A DNA stretch of 64,000 bases, from assembly GCF_033097485.1 (NCBI RefSeq), contig NZ_AP028634.1, positions 1 to 64,000 of the forward strand. Reading direction: 5' to 3'. Both the position numbers and the translations under genes were made by a program. Every line of letters starts with the position of its first letter. Within the stretch, counting starts at the first letter, position 1. The notes under the pieces are model-generated. The model was not told the DNA's origin, ran no database searches, and saw only the letters and a list, made by a program, of their open reading frames with translations. The stretch is from Pyrofollis japonicus. Its GTDB lineage: Archaea; Thermoproteota; Thermoprotei_A; Sulfolobales; Pyrodictiaceae. Positions 1 through 8,935 of this stretch are shown in pieces.

Positions 1-484
1 TTCTGGCAGCGTTGTCGGGTACATCATCTTTTGCGTAGCCGCGCAGCCTCACTAGCTCGAACTTTACTCGGTCGCCTTGAGAGAAATACGCGCACCAATC
101 TATGAACTCGGCCTCATCGAGTATATCGGCGAGCCTGGCCTCCGTTACCGCTAGAACCCTGCCAGTCTCGTGGATAAGCCCTGCTCTCGACGCTACACCC
201 CTACTACTCGGAGCACTAGACTCATAGACTGCTACGAGGTCCAGGGTCTCTACTACCCGATACCTTTGCCCGAGGGCTTCGAGTATACCGCGAAGCTCTG
301 CCAGCGGCAGGGTAGCATGGAGGCCGCTCAGTAACGCGTAGAACAGTTTCGTCGAAGCCAAGGCCCCTAGGCACCAGCCCCTCTTCCATGCACTTAGCCT
401 GGGTCCGGCTATGGGTGTGATGCCCTCGCCTACATAGATGTCTGCGCAAAGCTTCCTATCTATAACTCTAGTTACATTTTCTCT
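1..484 (-). CDS. Hypothetical protein, C-terminus cut by window edge, start unclear
   Basis: A frame on the minus strand is open without a stop from 484 to the left edge (161 codons), with protein-like composition and the local codon style. It is therefore the likely real gene here. I do not recognise the family. No ATG, GTG or TTG lies near the N-terminal end: the in-frame TGA at 485-487 is followed directly by coding-like sequence, and the first in-frame TTG is about 50 codons in. Either a non-standard start, a frameshift, or a 5' truncation explains this. The remainder of the gene lies to the left of the window. Confidence 0.45.
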
Positions 485-559
485 TCAAGTATGGGCCGTG
501 CCGGGCCTGAGCCCACGTCCTCGGTGTACGGATTCTGCACAGACACATGGGGGCGAAAA

Positions 560-566
560 CTTATAA
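560..566 (+). promoter_or_regulatory. TATA box for the 602 small gene
   Basis: A CTTATAA element preceded by a purine-rich BRE-like stretch (gcgaaaa) sits about 40 bases upstream of the ATG at 602. This places transcription start near 590 and argues against the longer reading from 491. Confidence 0.5.
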
Positions 567-601
567 GGATTAAGCCCTATACTATAGAAGGGTGTCCCTT
601 T

Positions 602-742
602 ATGCCCCGACAACAAGTTAGAGAAGAGACTCTACACGCCGAGGAACTGCACCGCGGAATCCTAGAAGAACTGCTATACATGTCTGAACAGCTGGGCAAG
701 CCTGTCGGCAGACTGCTGAGAAGAATCTTTGAGCGAATATAA
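602..742 (+). CDS. Small ribbon-helix-helix-like protein (46 aa)
   Basis: This small protein has a C-terminal half (residues 10-45) with the two-helix pattern of ribbon-helix-helix DNA-binding proteins: LLYMSEQLGKPVGRLLRRIF, an amphipathic helix, a GKP/GIP turn, then a basic helix. A paralogue lies at 935-1090 with the same layout. I chose the ATG at 602 because a TATA box lies about 40 bases upstream; the longer frame from 491 would start before the promoter. The first beta strand is not obvious, so DNA binding is an inference. It could be an autoregulator or the antitoxin-like half of an unrecognised module. Confidence 0.5.
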   Translation: MPRQQVREETLHAEELHRGILEELLYMSEQLGKPVGRLLRRIFERI

Positions 743-934
743 CCATCTCTCCCCCTTTTTCCACGGCCGCAAGTAACTCATAGCACAATCCCCTCATCCT
801 CTATCACTGACTCTATAGGCTTGGCACTAACCGCTCTTGGCTGAGACGGTGCTGCGGCTTCTTTACCAGCGTTTTTAGCCAGAATAAAGCATAACTTAGC
901 TTAATGATCTCTAATCACAGACTGGGGAGCTGTT

Positions 935-1090
935 TTGTCCCGAGAAGAGACCGTAAAGGAGCAAGAAAAGAAAGAAGAAAGTGTCTGCATTGATATACCG
1001 GTCGATGTTTACGAGGAGCTTAGACGGCTCTCCGAGGAGCTCGGTATCCCTATTGGCGCGGTCCTACGCCGCTTGCTCGAGAAAGCCTAG
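935..1090 (+). CDS. Ribbon-helix-helix (CopG/MetJ-like) protein, 51 aa
   Basis: A TTG-started frame sits behind a GGGGAG ribosome site at 924-929. After a charged, lysine/glutamate-rich lead of about 17 residues comes SVCIDIPVDVYEELRRLSEE, then a GIP turn and VLRRLLEKA. This is a clear ribbon-helix-helix pattern: strand V-I-I-P, helix 1, G-x-P turn, helix 2. Such proteins dimerise and insert the strand into the DNA major groove. It resembles the 602-742 protein in its helices. No toxin-like partner is adjacent, so a stand-alone transcription factor is the simplest reading. Confidence 0.6.
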   Translation: MSREETVKEQEKKEESVCIDIPVDVYEELRRLSEELGIPIGAVLRRLLEKA

Positions 1091-1192
1091 GCCGCGGTGA
1101 CGCGTATTAAGGAGTACAAAATCCGGTCACTAGGGTTTAGCTAGTAAAAAGCCTTGAGCGCCTTGCTTCGCTGACCTAATACTTTAGGTTGG

Positions 1193-2086
1193 GTGATTGT
1201 CGTCTTGGCGCGCGCTGTTAAGGCTCGCCTAGTCTTCCTCGCAGATGACTATGCTGGCTACGAGGTTCGTGGGCTCCTAGCCCAGCACGGGCTCTCAGTA
1301 CTGGTAGAAGTAGTGGATCATAGTGGTAGAGTTCACCGCGTCTTATTCGATACGGGGCAGTACGGAGAAGCAATAGTGCATAACGCGAGGCTTCTCGGCG
1401 TAGACCTCGGCTCAGTGGAGGCTATCGCTCTCAGCCATAACCACTACGACCATACGGGGGGCCTACTAGAGGTTCTCCGGGCTATTGGTCGCCGAGTACC
1501 CGTAGTAGCCCACCCCGATGTCTTCAAGCCCTCCATCCATATCCGCGGGGACCGTGTGAGGCTTAACATAGGCATACCGTATTCTCGCCGAGAACTAGAG
1601 GATGCAGGCGCCGACTTCTTGCTGCTTAGGACCCCGCTCGAGATAGCTCCGGGAGTATACTGGCTAGGCGAAATAGAGCGCCGATACCCTGACCTCGCCC
1701 CAGGCCTACCAGGAGCCTACACGGTTAGCAATGACGGCGAGCTAGCTCCTCACCCGCTGAGAGACGATACGGGACTAGCCATAGTAGTAGAGAACTACGG
1801 AGCCATCGTTATCGGCGGGTGTAGTCACAGCGGGATAGCCAACATAGCCTCCTACGCTGCAAAGGTTACCGGTGAGACACCGCGCCTAGTAACTGGCGGC
1901 TTTCACATGGTTGCACTGAGCCAGGACAAGATAATGGAGACCATTAAGGTGTTTAGGGATCTAGGCGTAGAAGAGGTACACACTGGCCACTGTACTGGTT
2001 TGCAAGCAGAGTGCATACTGGCCAGAGAGTATGGAAAAGGATTCCGCAAGATTCATGCAGGCTACGCGATAGAGATCACTGGCTAG
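1193..2086 (+). CDS. MBL-fold metal-dependent hydrolase (COG1237-like)
   Basis: A metallo-beta-lactamase-fold protein of the 7,8-dihydropterin-6-yl-methyl-4-(beta-D-ribofuranosyl)aminobenzene 5'-phosphate synthase-like group. The family signature is an N-terminal 'DDYAGYE' start, the metal motif HNHYDHTGG at about residues 82-90, a GGCSHSG histidine motif near 208, and TGGFHM plus TGHCTG near the end. Length (297 aa) fits the family. The true start could be the TTG at 1205 (MARAVKARLV), giving 293 aa. The substrate cannot be told from sequence; a pterin/methanopterin-type or other cofactor phosphate is possible. Its stop overlaps the convergent 2083-2334 gene by 4 bases. Confidence 0.75.
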   Translation: MIVVLARAVKARLVFLADDYAGYEVRGLLAQHGLSVLVEVVDHSGRVHRVLFDTGQYGEAIVHNARLLGVDLGSVEAIALSHNHYDHTGGLLEVLRAIGRRVPVVAHPDVFKPSIHIRGDRVRLNIGIPYSRRELEDAGADFLLLRTPLEIAPGVYWLGEIERRYPDLAPGLPGAYTVSNDGELAPHPLRDDTGLAIVVENYGAIVIGGCSHSGIANIASYAAKVTGETPRLVTGGFHMVALSQDKIMETIKVFRDLGVEEVHTGHCTGLQAECILAREYGKGFRKIHAGYAIEITG

Positions 2087-2334
2087 CCTGCATGCTCGAG
2101 AGTATCAGCAGCTATTACCAGGCTATACCAGTCTAGGCAGCCTTTTTGCCTCAAAGCATCGGCGGCATCCCGTAGAAGCATGGCCGCGTACTCTAGGTCG
2201 CTCTCGAAGCCACCATAGGCTAGTATCTCGTCTAGAACCTTTAGCGCCTCCTCTAGCTCTGGAGTAGTGCCGCAGGACTTGGCGACGCTCTGGGCAATAG
2301 TGTATGCCTCCTCAACGTACCTCTGATAAACCAT
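2083..2334 (-). CDS. Small helical hypothetical protein (83 aa)
   Basis: A short, almost entirely alpha-helical protein with acidic and basic residues alternating in a heptad-like manner (EELEEALKVLDEILAYGG-like stretches). I do not recognise a family; the size and four-helix pattern loosely recall small HEPN/four-helix proteins, but no R-x4-6-H motif is present. It lies tail to tail with the MBL hydrolase, overlapping by 4 bases, and downstream of the surface-glycan operon on the same strand with a 47-base gap, so it may be cotranscribed. Confidence 0.5.
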   Translation of the reverse strand: MVYQRYVEEAYTIAQSVAKSCGTTPELEEALKVLDEILAYGGFESDLEYAAMLLRDAADALRQKGCLDWYSLVIAADTLEHAG

Positions 2335-2381
2335 GAAGCCGCTATCACCCAGTGCTCTCTACTCTAGTCCCTCTACGAGGA

Positions 2382-3023
2382 TTATTGAGGATACTGAGCT
2401 TGGCTACTTAATACTTCTCTGAGCTTTACCAACAATACGTAACTTATTACGCTTTTTACTTGCTCATCGATGGCCAACCGATTGCCAGTCCTAATGGCTT
2501 CTTTGAGAATCTTTACCTCAGCCAGTGTCTCGTTAGTGTTGAGTGTTTTGATTGTGTTAGCTATTTGTGCCACCGTGGAGCCGGAAACCTTTGATACCGG
2601 GCGGTTGTAGAGAACCTCTACGATTATCTCTGTTGCGTTGAAGGCATCTCCCGTGCACTCATAGTATCGGTGAGCAACATAGTACAGCTTGTACGTATAG
2701 AGTAGGAATCTTGCGGCATCAACCCAATACTTGTCGGCTAGTTCATCGAGGGCTTTGTTCAGCTCGTTGCTTGGGTTCTGGGACTCAATAATCGTCTTTG
2801 TAACCGGTTCTACAGCATTGCCGAGTACGCGGAGTTCGTCCAATATGGATTGCTTATACATTATTGCAAGGGCCCTTAGCTCGTCCCTGTCCTGTATACA
2901 TGTTGTTTCGGCATCGGTGCCTGTGATGGCAGAGCCTTTGGAGACTATTAGTGGTGTCACAAATGCCGCTGCAAGGAGTACAGCGGCCAGGAGTGCAGCA
3001 TAGTAGGCCCTAGGGTTGAGCAC
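2382..3023 (-). CDS. Membrane-anchored or secreted hypothetical protein
   Basis: A 213-residue protein with one hydrophobic N-terminal segment at about residues 7-30 (AALLAAVLLAAAFVTPLIV), either an uncleaved anchor or a signal peptide, followed by a helical extracytoplasmic domain with several potential N-glycosylation sequons (for example NAT and NET). No family recognised. It is the last gene of a minus-strand run with the GT2-GtrA transferase (62-base gap) and the flippase, consistent with a cell-surface role, but nothing in the sequence gives its function. Confidence 0.55.
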   Translation of the reverse strand: MLNPRAYYAALLAAVLLAAAFVTPLIVSKGSAITGTDAETTCIQDRDELRALAIMYKQSILDELRVLGNAVEPVTKTIIESQNPSNELNKALDELADKYWVDAARFLLYTYKLYYVAHRYYECTGDAFNATEIIVEVLYNRPVSKVSGSTVAQIANTIKTLNTNETLAEVKILKEAIRTGNRLAIDEQVKSVISYVLLVKLREVLSSQAQYPQ

Positions 3024-3085
3024 CGAGGCGCCACCTCCTAGGAGGCGGGCCTATAGTAGAAGTTTTTACAGTGCTCGCCGAACAG

Positions 3086-4252
3086 CTAGTATGCTTTGTT
3101 ATCCTTTGCTACATCTAGGCTGTGGAGGCTCCATACGCCGTACTGGGATATCAAGTAGTTGGCTAGGAACCCGACTATTATTCCGAGGAACCCTGCGACG
3201 AGATAGTTTACGCCGAGCCTGGTAAGCCCTATGCCTATCGTGAGGTAGCTGATCATTGAGCCGAGGGCTGCGCCATGGTAGCGTAGCCAGTAGTTAACCC
3301 AGCCCTTTACACCCTTCCTTTTCCTCTTTCCACGAAAAGTCCACGCGTCGTGAAGGGTAAAGTTCCACGTAAGGCTGGTCTCGAAGGCTAGGGGGAATGC
3401 CACGTACTCGCTTAGCCCCAGCACACCCTTCGCGAGCCATAGGATGAAGAGGTTGACAAAGGTGCCAGAGGCGCCAACTGTTACAAACTTTAGTACGCGG
3501 TACTCTCCGAGCCTGAGCAAATCAAGGACAAACTCCAGCATAGCCTTGAAGCCGAGCTTACTCTCGCCACGAACCCTCCTCTCGAAGACATAGGGGACCT
3601 CCGACACCTTTGCCCAAGGAGCCTTAGCGAGTATCTCGAGGAGCACCTTCCAGCTCCTACCCTCAAGGCGCAGCTTCTCGACGAGGCTTCTGCGCACGAG
3701 GAAGAAGCCACTCATAGGGTCGCTCGTGCGCCTTGATTCAGCCAACAATATGTATGCGAGGAGGCTCGCCGCCCTAGATATTAGCAAGCGGGTCTTGCTC
3801 CACCCCCTCACGCCTCCGCCTTCCCTGTAACGTGTAGCGACGACGACATCGGCACCACTCTTCTCAGCCTCCTCTACGAGGGCAGGAACCACCTCCGGCG
3901 GATGCTGCAAGTCAGCATCCATAACCACAATGTACTCTCCCCGGGCCTCCCGTAGACCCCTAACAATCGCTGTGCCTAGGCCTCGCTCGCCTACCCGGCG
4001 TATAACGCGGACCGGGTACCCTTCCTCATGGAGCTTCTCCGCAACCCTCCAAGTACCGTCAGGACTATCGTCGTCAACCACCACGGTTTCGTACAATGTG
4101 CCTTGAAGCACTTTGTCAAGCCTCTCTATAAGTACGGGTAGGTTCTCGGCTTCATTATAAGTAGGGATAACTATGGATACTCTTACACCAGTCTTATTGT
4201 CCTTCTCTTTGCTGTTATTGTTGCCCCTCATCTCGTTATGGACACCGCTCAA
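3086..4252 (-). CDS. Dolichol-phosphate mannosyltransferase-like GT2 fused to GtrA membrane domain
   Basis: Residues about 25-240 form a GT2 family (GT-A fold) glycosyltransferase: VSIVIPTYNEAENL nucleotide-binding start, VVVDDDSPDGTW, and the DADLQHPPE catalytic/metal region. This is the pattern of archaeal dolichol-phosphate mannose or glucose synthases, which load a sugar from NDP-sugar onto a polyprenyl phosphate at the inner membrane face. Residues about 255-380 form a GtrA-like four-helix membrane domain (LKFVTVGASGTFVNLFIL), thought to help flip the lipid-linked sugar. It is 22 bases downstream of a polysaccharide flippase, supporting a role in N-glycan or surface-glycolipid assembly. 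The donor sugar is not deducible. Confidence 0.85.
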   Translation of the reverse strand: MSGVHNEMRGNNNSKEKDNKTGVRVSIVIPTYNEAENLPVLIERLDKVLQGTLYETVVVDDDSPDGTWRVAEKLHEEGYPVRVIRRVGERGLGTAIVRGLREARGEYIVVMDADLQHPPEVVPALVEEAEKSGADVVVATRYREGGGVRGWSKTRLLISRAASLLAYILLAESRRTSDPMSGFFLVRRSLVEKLRLEGRSWKVLLEILAKAPWAKVSEVPYVFERRVRGESKLGFKAMLEFVLDLLRLGEYRVLKFVTVGASGTFVNLFILWLAKGVLGLSEYVAFPLAFETSLTWNFTLHDAWTFRGKRKRKGVKGWVNYWLRYHGAALGSMISYLTIGIGLTRLGVNYLVAGFLGIIVGFLANYLISQYGVWSLHSLDVAKDNKAY

Positions 4253-4274
4253 AACCGGCTAGGCTCCCATCACG

Positions 4275-5687
4275 TTATGGCTTGTATAGCACTGACCTGG
4301 CAAAAAGTCTTACAAGTCTAAGAGCCTCTGAGAACGACAATAGGCGCGTTACTGCTACGAGCAGCGCTGACACGATGAACGCAGAGACGAGTACCAGTAG
4401 CTGAGCACCCGCTGAAGTCGGTGCAATTATTGCTAAAGGCAGAGAGAGTGCCTGGATACCCCAGCTCGTAAGCAAGAGGCTATGCCGCGTCCCGAGGACG
4501 TGCAGACTAAGAGGCAGTGCGGCAACATTTGCTGCCAGGAAAGCTATTGCCGCGCCAAGAAGCTCGAGCCTCGGGGCTAGCGTAACAAGCGCCAAGATAA
4601 GTACGAGCAATCGGAGCAGACCTATGACGAGCAACCCCTTTTTATCTATCCTCTTATTCAAAACATTGACGGCGGCCTGGACTACTGATAACGGTATAAC
4701 CGATAGCAGCATGACCAAGAAAGAGTCCCACGCGATATCCGCTAGCTCGGGCTTAACAATGGCCAGTACGAAGCGGGGCGCAGCAACAAAGGCCGAGACA
4801 ATAGGCGTCACGAAACCTAAGCCTATTCTGAGCTGCTCAGCAATAACATCCTCTTTTCCGCTCTCCACGCTTACTGGTAGGGCAGCAGTAGTTAGTGCCC
4901 CAGGGATAAACGCAAGAGCATTTACCGTCATGAGGCTTATGTAGAGCGCACCTGTGTTAACCGGTTTTCCGACAATGTATGCGAACAAGTAGACACTTAG
5001 AACGCTCATGAGCTGAAGCGATACAGCCTGGGGATAGTTCGACACAGTGAGACCTAGCACACGGTTAACAAACCGATGGGAATGCTTGATGTAGTTCTGT
5101 AGCTTGAGACTGATCAGTGCGATAACGAGGCCTGTGGCGAACAAGGTAGCCGGGTAGGCTAAGTGTCCTATGAGTGCCGCTAGGAGCCCGTAACCTAGTA
5201 GCCCCAAGCCGATCCCTATGACGAGTTTGACTAGTCCAGCGCTCAGTGCAAGCCTGAAATAGATGGAGTATTTCTCTAAGCCGACAAGCCCTTGCAGCAG
5301 CGGTATGCCCGCAATGGATAGAAATGCCATAGAGGCTGGTATCAGAGCATAGCCGGCATAGCCGAGGACGACTGCGAGCAAGTATGCGGCTAGAAACCCA
5401 AGAATAGCGAGCAGCAGTCCTACTAGGAAAGACGCTGCATACCCAACAGCCCCGAACTCAGCAGTTTCTCTTATTACTGCGAGAGGTAATCCAGCAGCGA
5501 CAAGAGTTGAAGCAAGCATTGCAGAGCTAACAATCTCAGAGGCCTCCCCCATGGCTTTGAGACCGATGAGGCGCGGCATCGCGAGCCAGAAGAGAAGCCC
5601 GATAAGCGAGACTGTGATGTTTGATAAGAGAAGCCATGAGCCGCCACTGAATGCTCGCCGAAACTCACTGCTATCCGTACTAACCAT
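4275..5687 (-). CDS. Polysaccharide flippase, MOP/Wzx-like membrane protein
   Basis: A 470-residue protein with about 12-14 hydrophobic segments throughout and an N-terminal 'FRRAFSGGSWLLLSNITV' start, typical of the polysaccharide transporter (PST/Wzx) branch of the MOP superfamily. These proteins flip polyprenyl-linked oligosaccharides across the cytoplasmic membrane. It is the first gene of an operon with the GT2-GtrA transferase (22-base gap) and the membrane-anchored 2382-3023 protein, which fits export of lipid-linked glycans for S-layer glycosylation. A MATE drug exporter is a less likely alternative, given the glycosyltransferase neighbour. Confidence 0.75.
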   Translation of the reverse strand: MVSTDSSEFRRAFSGGSWLLLSNITVSLIGLLFWLAMPRLIGLKAMGEASEIVSSAMLASTLVAAGLPLAVIRETAEFGAVGYAASFLVGLLLAILGFLAAYLLAVVLGYAGYALIPASMAFLSIAGIPLLQGLVGLEKYSIYFRLALSAGLVKLVIGIGLGLLGYGLLAALIGHLAYPATLFATGLVIALISLKLQNYIKHSHRFVNRVLGLTVSNYPQAVSLQLMSVLSVYLFAYIVGKPVNTGALYISLMTVNALAFIPGALTTAALPVSVESGKEDVIAEQLRIGLGFVTPIVSAFVAAPRFVLAIVKPELADIAWDSFLVMLLSVIPLSVVQAAVNVLNKRIDKKGLLVIGLLRLLVLILALVTLAPRLELLGAAIAFLAANVAALPLSLHVLGTRHSLLLTSWGIQALSLPLAIIAPTSAGAQLLVLVSAFIVSALLVAVTRLLSFSEALRLVRLFARSVLYKP

Positions 5688-5860
5688 AGCGTTTTCACCG
5701 AGCCAAGCAAAGTCTATCAGTAAGCCAGCCCGCTATGCGAACAGCCCTCTTTTACCGCAACACCGTCTCACTATATGAGACATAACAATTTTACTACTAC
5801 TAGACAAGCTAAGAGACATGGACCCTCCATAGCCCGGCGTACTTGAAGGAGGCCCAACTC

Positions 5861-6964
5861 ATGCCGATCCTTAGATGCAGATCCTGCTCAGCAACATACG
5901 GGCTGGATGATAGGCGCTTACTGCTACCTATATGTCCTAGATGCGGCAGCCCTCTAAGAATAGAAAAGGAGGAATTCTCTTGGAGCCCTCGTGGCAGAGG
6001 GCTCCAACGCTACTCATCGATGCTAGCACTGAAGCCGGTTGAAAATAGAGGTGAGGGAGACACACCTCTCGCTGTTGACGAGTTCCTGGGTCTCCGTGTC
6101 TGGTTCAAGCTTGAGTATCTTAATCCATCGGGGAGCTTCAAGGACCGTGGAGCACTGCTCGCAACGAGTCACGCCATCCTGCTCGGCGCGGGATGCGTCG
6201 TTGAGGACTCTTCTGGTAATGCTGGGCTCGCAGTAGCCCGTCGGGCATCTATTAACGGCTTAGAATCAGTCATCGTTGTCCCCCGCGACGCTCCAGAGGG
6301 CAAGAAGAAGGCGATCAAGCTCATGGGCGCCAGGCTCGTGGAGGCCGAGAACCGTGCAGCAGCAGCCGAGCTAGCGCCGAGGATAGCGCGGGAGAAAAGC
6401 TGCTACTACGTCTACCACCTCGGCAACCCCTTGTTCGTAGAAGGCTTAGAGACTATAGCATACGAGGTTTATGAGCAGGAAGGAGTCCCCGACGCAGTGG
6501 TCGTGCCTTTCGGCTCCGGAGGCCTATTCCTAGGAATCTATAACGGGTTCAAAAAGCTGCAAAGCCTAGGACTAGCGAGAAGAACGCCACGAATGATCGC
6601 CGTACAGGGGGTGGAGGTCGCACCACTCTACGAGAGAATATATGGCTCGAAGCCGGCGAACGGTTCCTCAAGGCTTGCCGACGGGATAAGAGTCCCCAAC
6701 CCACCGCTCCTAGATGATGCTCTTAAAGCGCTGGAGGAGAGCAGGGGCAAAGTCGTGGCAGTAAACGATAGTGATATCGTGCGTGCCCTGAAGACTCTAG
6801 TCGAGAAAGGATTCATCGTTGAACCAACCTCTGCGGCGGCGGTAGCTGGGCTAGAAAAGGTAGCAAGCACTCTTCGAGAAGAGGGAGTACGTGACGTCCT
6901 ATTACCGCTGACAGGTAGCGGGCTCAAGATGCTTGACTTGCTCTCCCAGCTCCTACTCCCCTAA
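5861..6964 (+). CDS. thrC: Threonine synthase
   Basis: A PLP-dependent enzyme converting O-phosphohomoserine to threonine. The N-terminus carries a zinc-ribbon (CRSC near residue 5 and CPRC near 29) found in many archaeal threonine synthases. The PLP lysine lies in PSGSFKDRGA (about residue 97), followed by SSGNAGLA, a glycine-rich phosphate loop GSGGLFLG, and a C-terminal LTGSG loop. I prefer the ATG at 5861: a GGAGG site ends about 10 bases before it, whereas the TTG at 5843 lies upstream of that site. Its 3' end overlaps the convergent MFS gene by 41 bases. Confidence 0.9.
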   Translation: MPILRCRSCSATYGLDDRRLLLPICPRCGSPLRIEKEEFSWSPRGRGLQRYSSMLALKPVENRGEGDTPLAVDEFLGLRVWFKLEYLNPSGSFKDRGALLATSHAILLGAGCVVEDSSGNAGLAVARRASINGLESVIVVPRDAPEGKKKAIKLMGARLVEAENRAAAAELAPRIAREKSCYYVYHLGNPLFVEGLETIAYEVYEQEGVPDAVVVPFGSGGLFLGIYNGFKKLQSLGLARRTPRMIAVQGVEVAPLYERIYGSKPANGSSRLADGIRVPNPPLLDDALKALEESRGKVVAVNDSDIVRALKTLVEKGFIVEPTSAAAVAGLEKVASTLREEGVRDVLLPLTGSGLKMLDLLSQLLLP

Positions 6965-8300
6965 GAGACTGCCACGCCTCGTTAACCTTCACGGGATCGT
7001 AGAGCCTGGCTAGGAAAGCTACGCCAGTTAGCCCCAGCAGCGATGCTAGTAGGAATACTAGCTCCGGGCCAGCAACTCCTGGCAAAACCTCCTTGCCGTA
7101 TAGATACCGGTAGAGGGGCCCGCCTATCAAGGGGCCAGCTACCATCCCGGTATTGAAGAATGCTTGTTGTAGGCCAAATACCCTGCCCCTCAGCCTCGCC
7201 GGGACCAGCTCTGCTTGCAGCGTCCTAAGCAAAGGTATAGAGATATTCATCGCTATGTTGAGCAAAGCAGCTATCGCCACGAACACCCAGTAGGACTTCA
7301 CGAACCCTATGAGCGCCAATAAGCCCCTTGCGGCCGCGAAAGTTGCTACCAGGACGCGCTTACGTGAAACAGAGTCAAGCTTGTCAGCGAAGTGTGCGGC
7401 AGGATACGAGACAGCTAAGCCGGCGACACCACCTATGAGCATTATCGTTGCAACACTCGTCGGAGTCTTCGCTATGAAGTCCAGGATGTAGACATACAGT
7501 ATGCTAGACATGATCCCGACAGCTATGCCGTTAAAGAGCCCATTCACATAGAAAGCCGTGAGACCGCGCTTAACAGGCTCCGGTAGCTCAAGTAACCCGC
7601 CCCGGAAGACAGCCTTCCCTCCCTTCTCGCCGGTTTCCCGGCCCAGGGTCTCCCTTATGAATAGCGCCATCACGGCACCAATAGCAGTCGCGATTGTTAT
7701 GAGTATAAAGGGTACACGCAGCACCGTCAATACGCCCTTGGAGGCGAAGAGCCGCTTGCTCACCTCGTATGCTAAGCCACCTATAACTGGTCCAACAATG
7801 TTGCCCACGTTGCTAGCCATGACGTAGAGGCTAAGTGCCCGGGTCCGAAACCCTTCTTCAACGCTTTCAACAATTAGGGTCTCGGCAACAGGCCATACGA
7901 GTGCAGATGCGATACCCTGTACTCCGCGCAGAACATATAGTTGCCATACATCGGTAGTGGCGGCGTAGAGGACTCCAAGCACAGCATATAACCCCATGCC
8001 AGTAACTATCATCTTCTTCCGGCCAATCCTGTCGCTAAGCCAGCCAGAAGCAGCAGCAAATACCGCACGAGTACCCATAAACGCCGAGACAAGGATACCC
8101 ATCTCGACGGCCGCGCGGTAGGCGTGCAGCGAGCCAACCTTCTCGGGCAACTGGTTTAGAACTCCCTTGAGCGCGAGAATATAGTAGGGTATCAGAAGAT
8201 TAGCTGCACTAAAGCCTAGGGGTATGAGGAACGATATCAATATGAGCGCTACTAGGTTGTACCGATAACCCTTGCTGGCTCCCAGAGGTCCAGCCACCAC
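6924..8300 (-). CDS. Major facilitator superfamily transporter
   Basis: A 458-residue, 12-helix membrane protein. The MFS signature SDRIGRKKMI lies in the loop after helix 2 (about residues 89-98), and a second copy-like loop (ADKLDS..SRKRVL) follows the central cytoplasmic linker. A motif-C-like GNIVGPVIGG stretch in helix 5 suggests a drug/proton antiporter type exporter, but the substrate is unknown. Start is a GTG pair at 8298-8300. A TATA-like element (gctttaaata read on minus, 8341-8350) lies about 45 bases upstream. The gene is divergent from the PPC gene and overlaps thrC tail to tail. Confidence 0.8.
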   Translation of the reverse strand: MVAGPLGASKGYRYNLVALILISFLIPLGFSAANLLIPYYILALKGVLNQLPEKVGSLHAYRAAVEMGILVSAFMGTRAVFAAASGWLSDRIGRKKMIVTGMGLYAVLGVLYAATTDVWQLYVLRGVQGIASALVWPVAETLIVESVEEGFRTRALSLYVMASNVGNIVGPVIGGLAYEVSKRLFASKGVLTVLRVPFILITIATAIGAVMALFIRETLGRETGEKGGKAVFRGGLLELPEPVKRGLTAFYVNGLFNGIAVGIMSSILYVYILDFIAKTPTSVATIMLIGGVAGLAVSYPAAHFADKLDSVSRKRVLVATFAAARGLLALIGFVKSYWVFVAIAALLNIAMNISIPLLRTLQAELVPARLRGRVFGLQQAFFNTGMVAGPLIGGPLYRYLYGKEVLPGVAGPELVFLLASLLGLTGVAFLARLYDPVKVNEAWQSLRGVGAGRASQAS

Positions 8301-8340
8301 TGCTCGTCAGCCGATATATCGGCGAAAGACGTAATTGCCC

Positions 8341-8367
8341 TATTTAAAGCCTTGCCTTGTTTAAATA
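8341..8367. promoter_or_regulatory. Divergent promoter pair between MFS and PPC genes
   Basis: Two TATA-like elements, ATTTAAAG at 8342-8349 (fits the minus-strand MFS gene) and TTTAAATA at 8360-8367 (about 40 bases before the ATG at 8401), sit 10 bases apart in a 100-base divergent intergenic space. Confidence 0.5.
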
Positions 8368-8400
8368 AGTGGGCAACTTCTCACCCCGAGGACTGAGAAC

Positions 8401-8862
8401 ATGGAGATACTCAAGCCACTAAACAACCCTAAAGCCTTCTTCGTGAAGATAGAGGAAGGAGAGAAGCTCCCTGAAGCCGTGGCAACAGCCGCCAAGGAGC
8501 TGGACATAGGGCTCGCCTTTGTCCACTGCATAGGAGGATTCTCGCACGCAAGAATAGCTGTATACGAGTACACAACTAGCACGTATCACTACGTGAATGT
8601 TAAGCCTCTGGAGAACCATGTATTAGAGGTAGTAGCTCTCAACGGCAATATAGTATGCGATAAAGGCGATTGTAGACCGCATCTCCACGTAGCAGTCGCT
8701 CGCAAGCCCGACGAAATATATGCCGGGCACCTGGTAGAAGCAACGGTAAAACCGTTCATAGAACTCTTCATAATAGATGCCCAAGCCGCGCCAAGCGAGG
8801 CAAGAAGAATACTGTCTCACCGGTTCACACTAAAAGCAGACATAAAGCCCATGGAAAAATAG
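8401..8862 (+). CDS. PPC/DUF296 domain protein
   Basis: A 153-residue single-domain protein of the PPC (plants and prokaryotes conserved, DUF296) family. The signature is visible: an early strand-helix LPEAVATAAKELDIGLAFV, GGFSHARIAVY, then a GNI..(C)..CRPHLHVAVAR motif and a closing AGHLVEATVKPFIELFI strand. The conserved histidines HLH and GHL are those that bind metal or line the trimer centre in solved members. Prokaryotic members are trimers of unknown biochemical role, often called DNA-binding from the plant AT-hook fusions, but no AT-hook is present here. A good TATA box precedes it. Confidence 0.8.
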   Translation: MEILKPLNNPKAFFVKIEEGEKLPEAVATAAKELDIGLAFVHCIGGFSHARIAVYEYTTSTYHYVNVKPLENHVLEVVALNGNIVCDKGDCRPHLHVAVARKPDEIYAGHLVEATVKPFIELFIIDAQAAPSEARRILSHRFTLKADIKPMEK

Positions 8863-8935
8863 GGGTTTAGAAACATTACTATTGGAACGCCTATTAGCTG
8901 TTTTATGGAATAGAAAAACGATTTGTTTTAGGCGC

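Noticed and set aside
222..449. Minus-strand open frame of 75 codons
   Set aside because: It has no family and skewed composition, and overlaps the better frame reading through to the window edge.
491..601. Longer start for the small RHH-like gene
   Set aside because: It begins before the TATA box at 560-566 and its residues are not RHH-like; the ATG at 602 is better placed.
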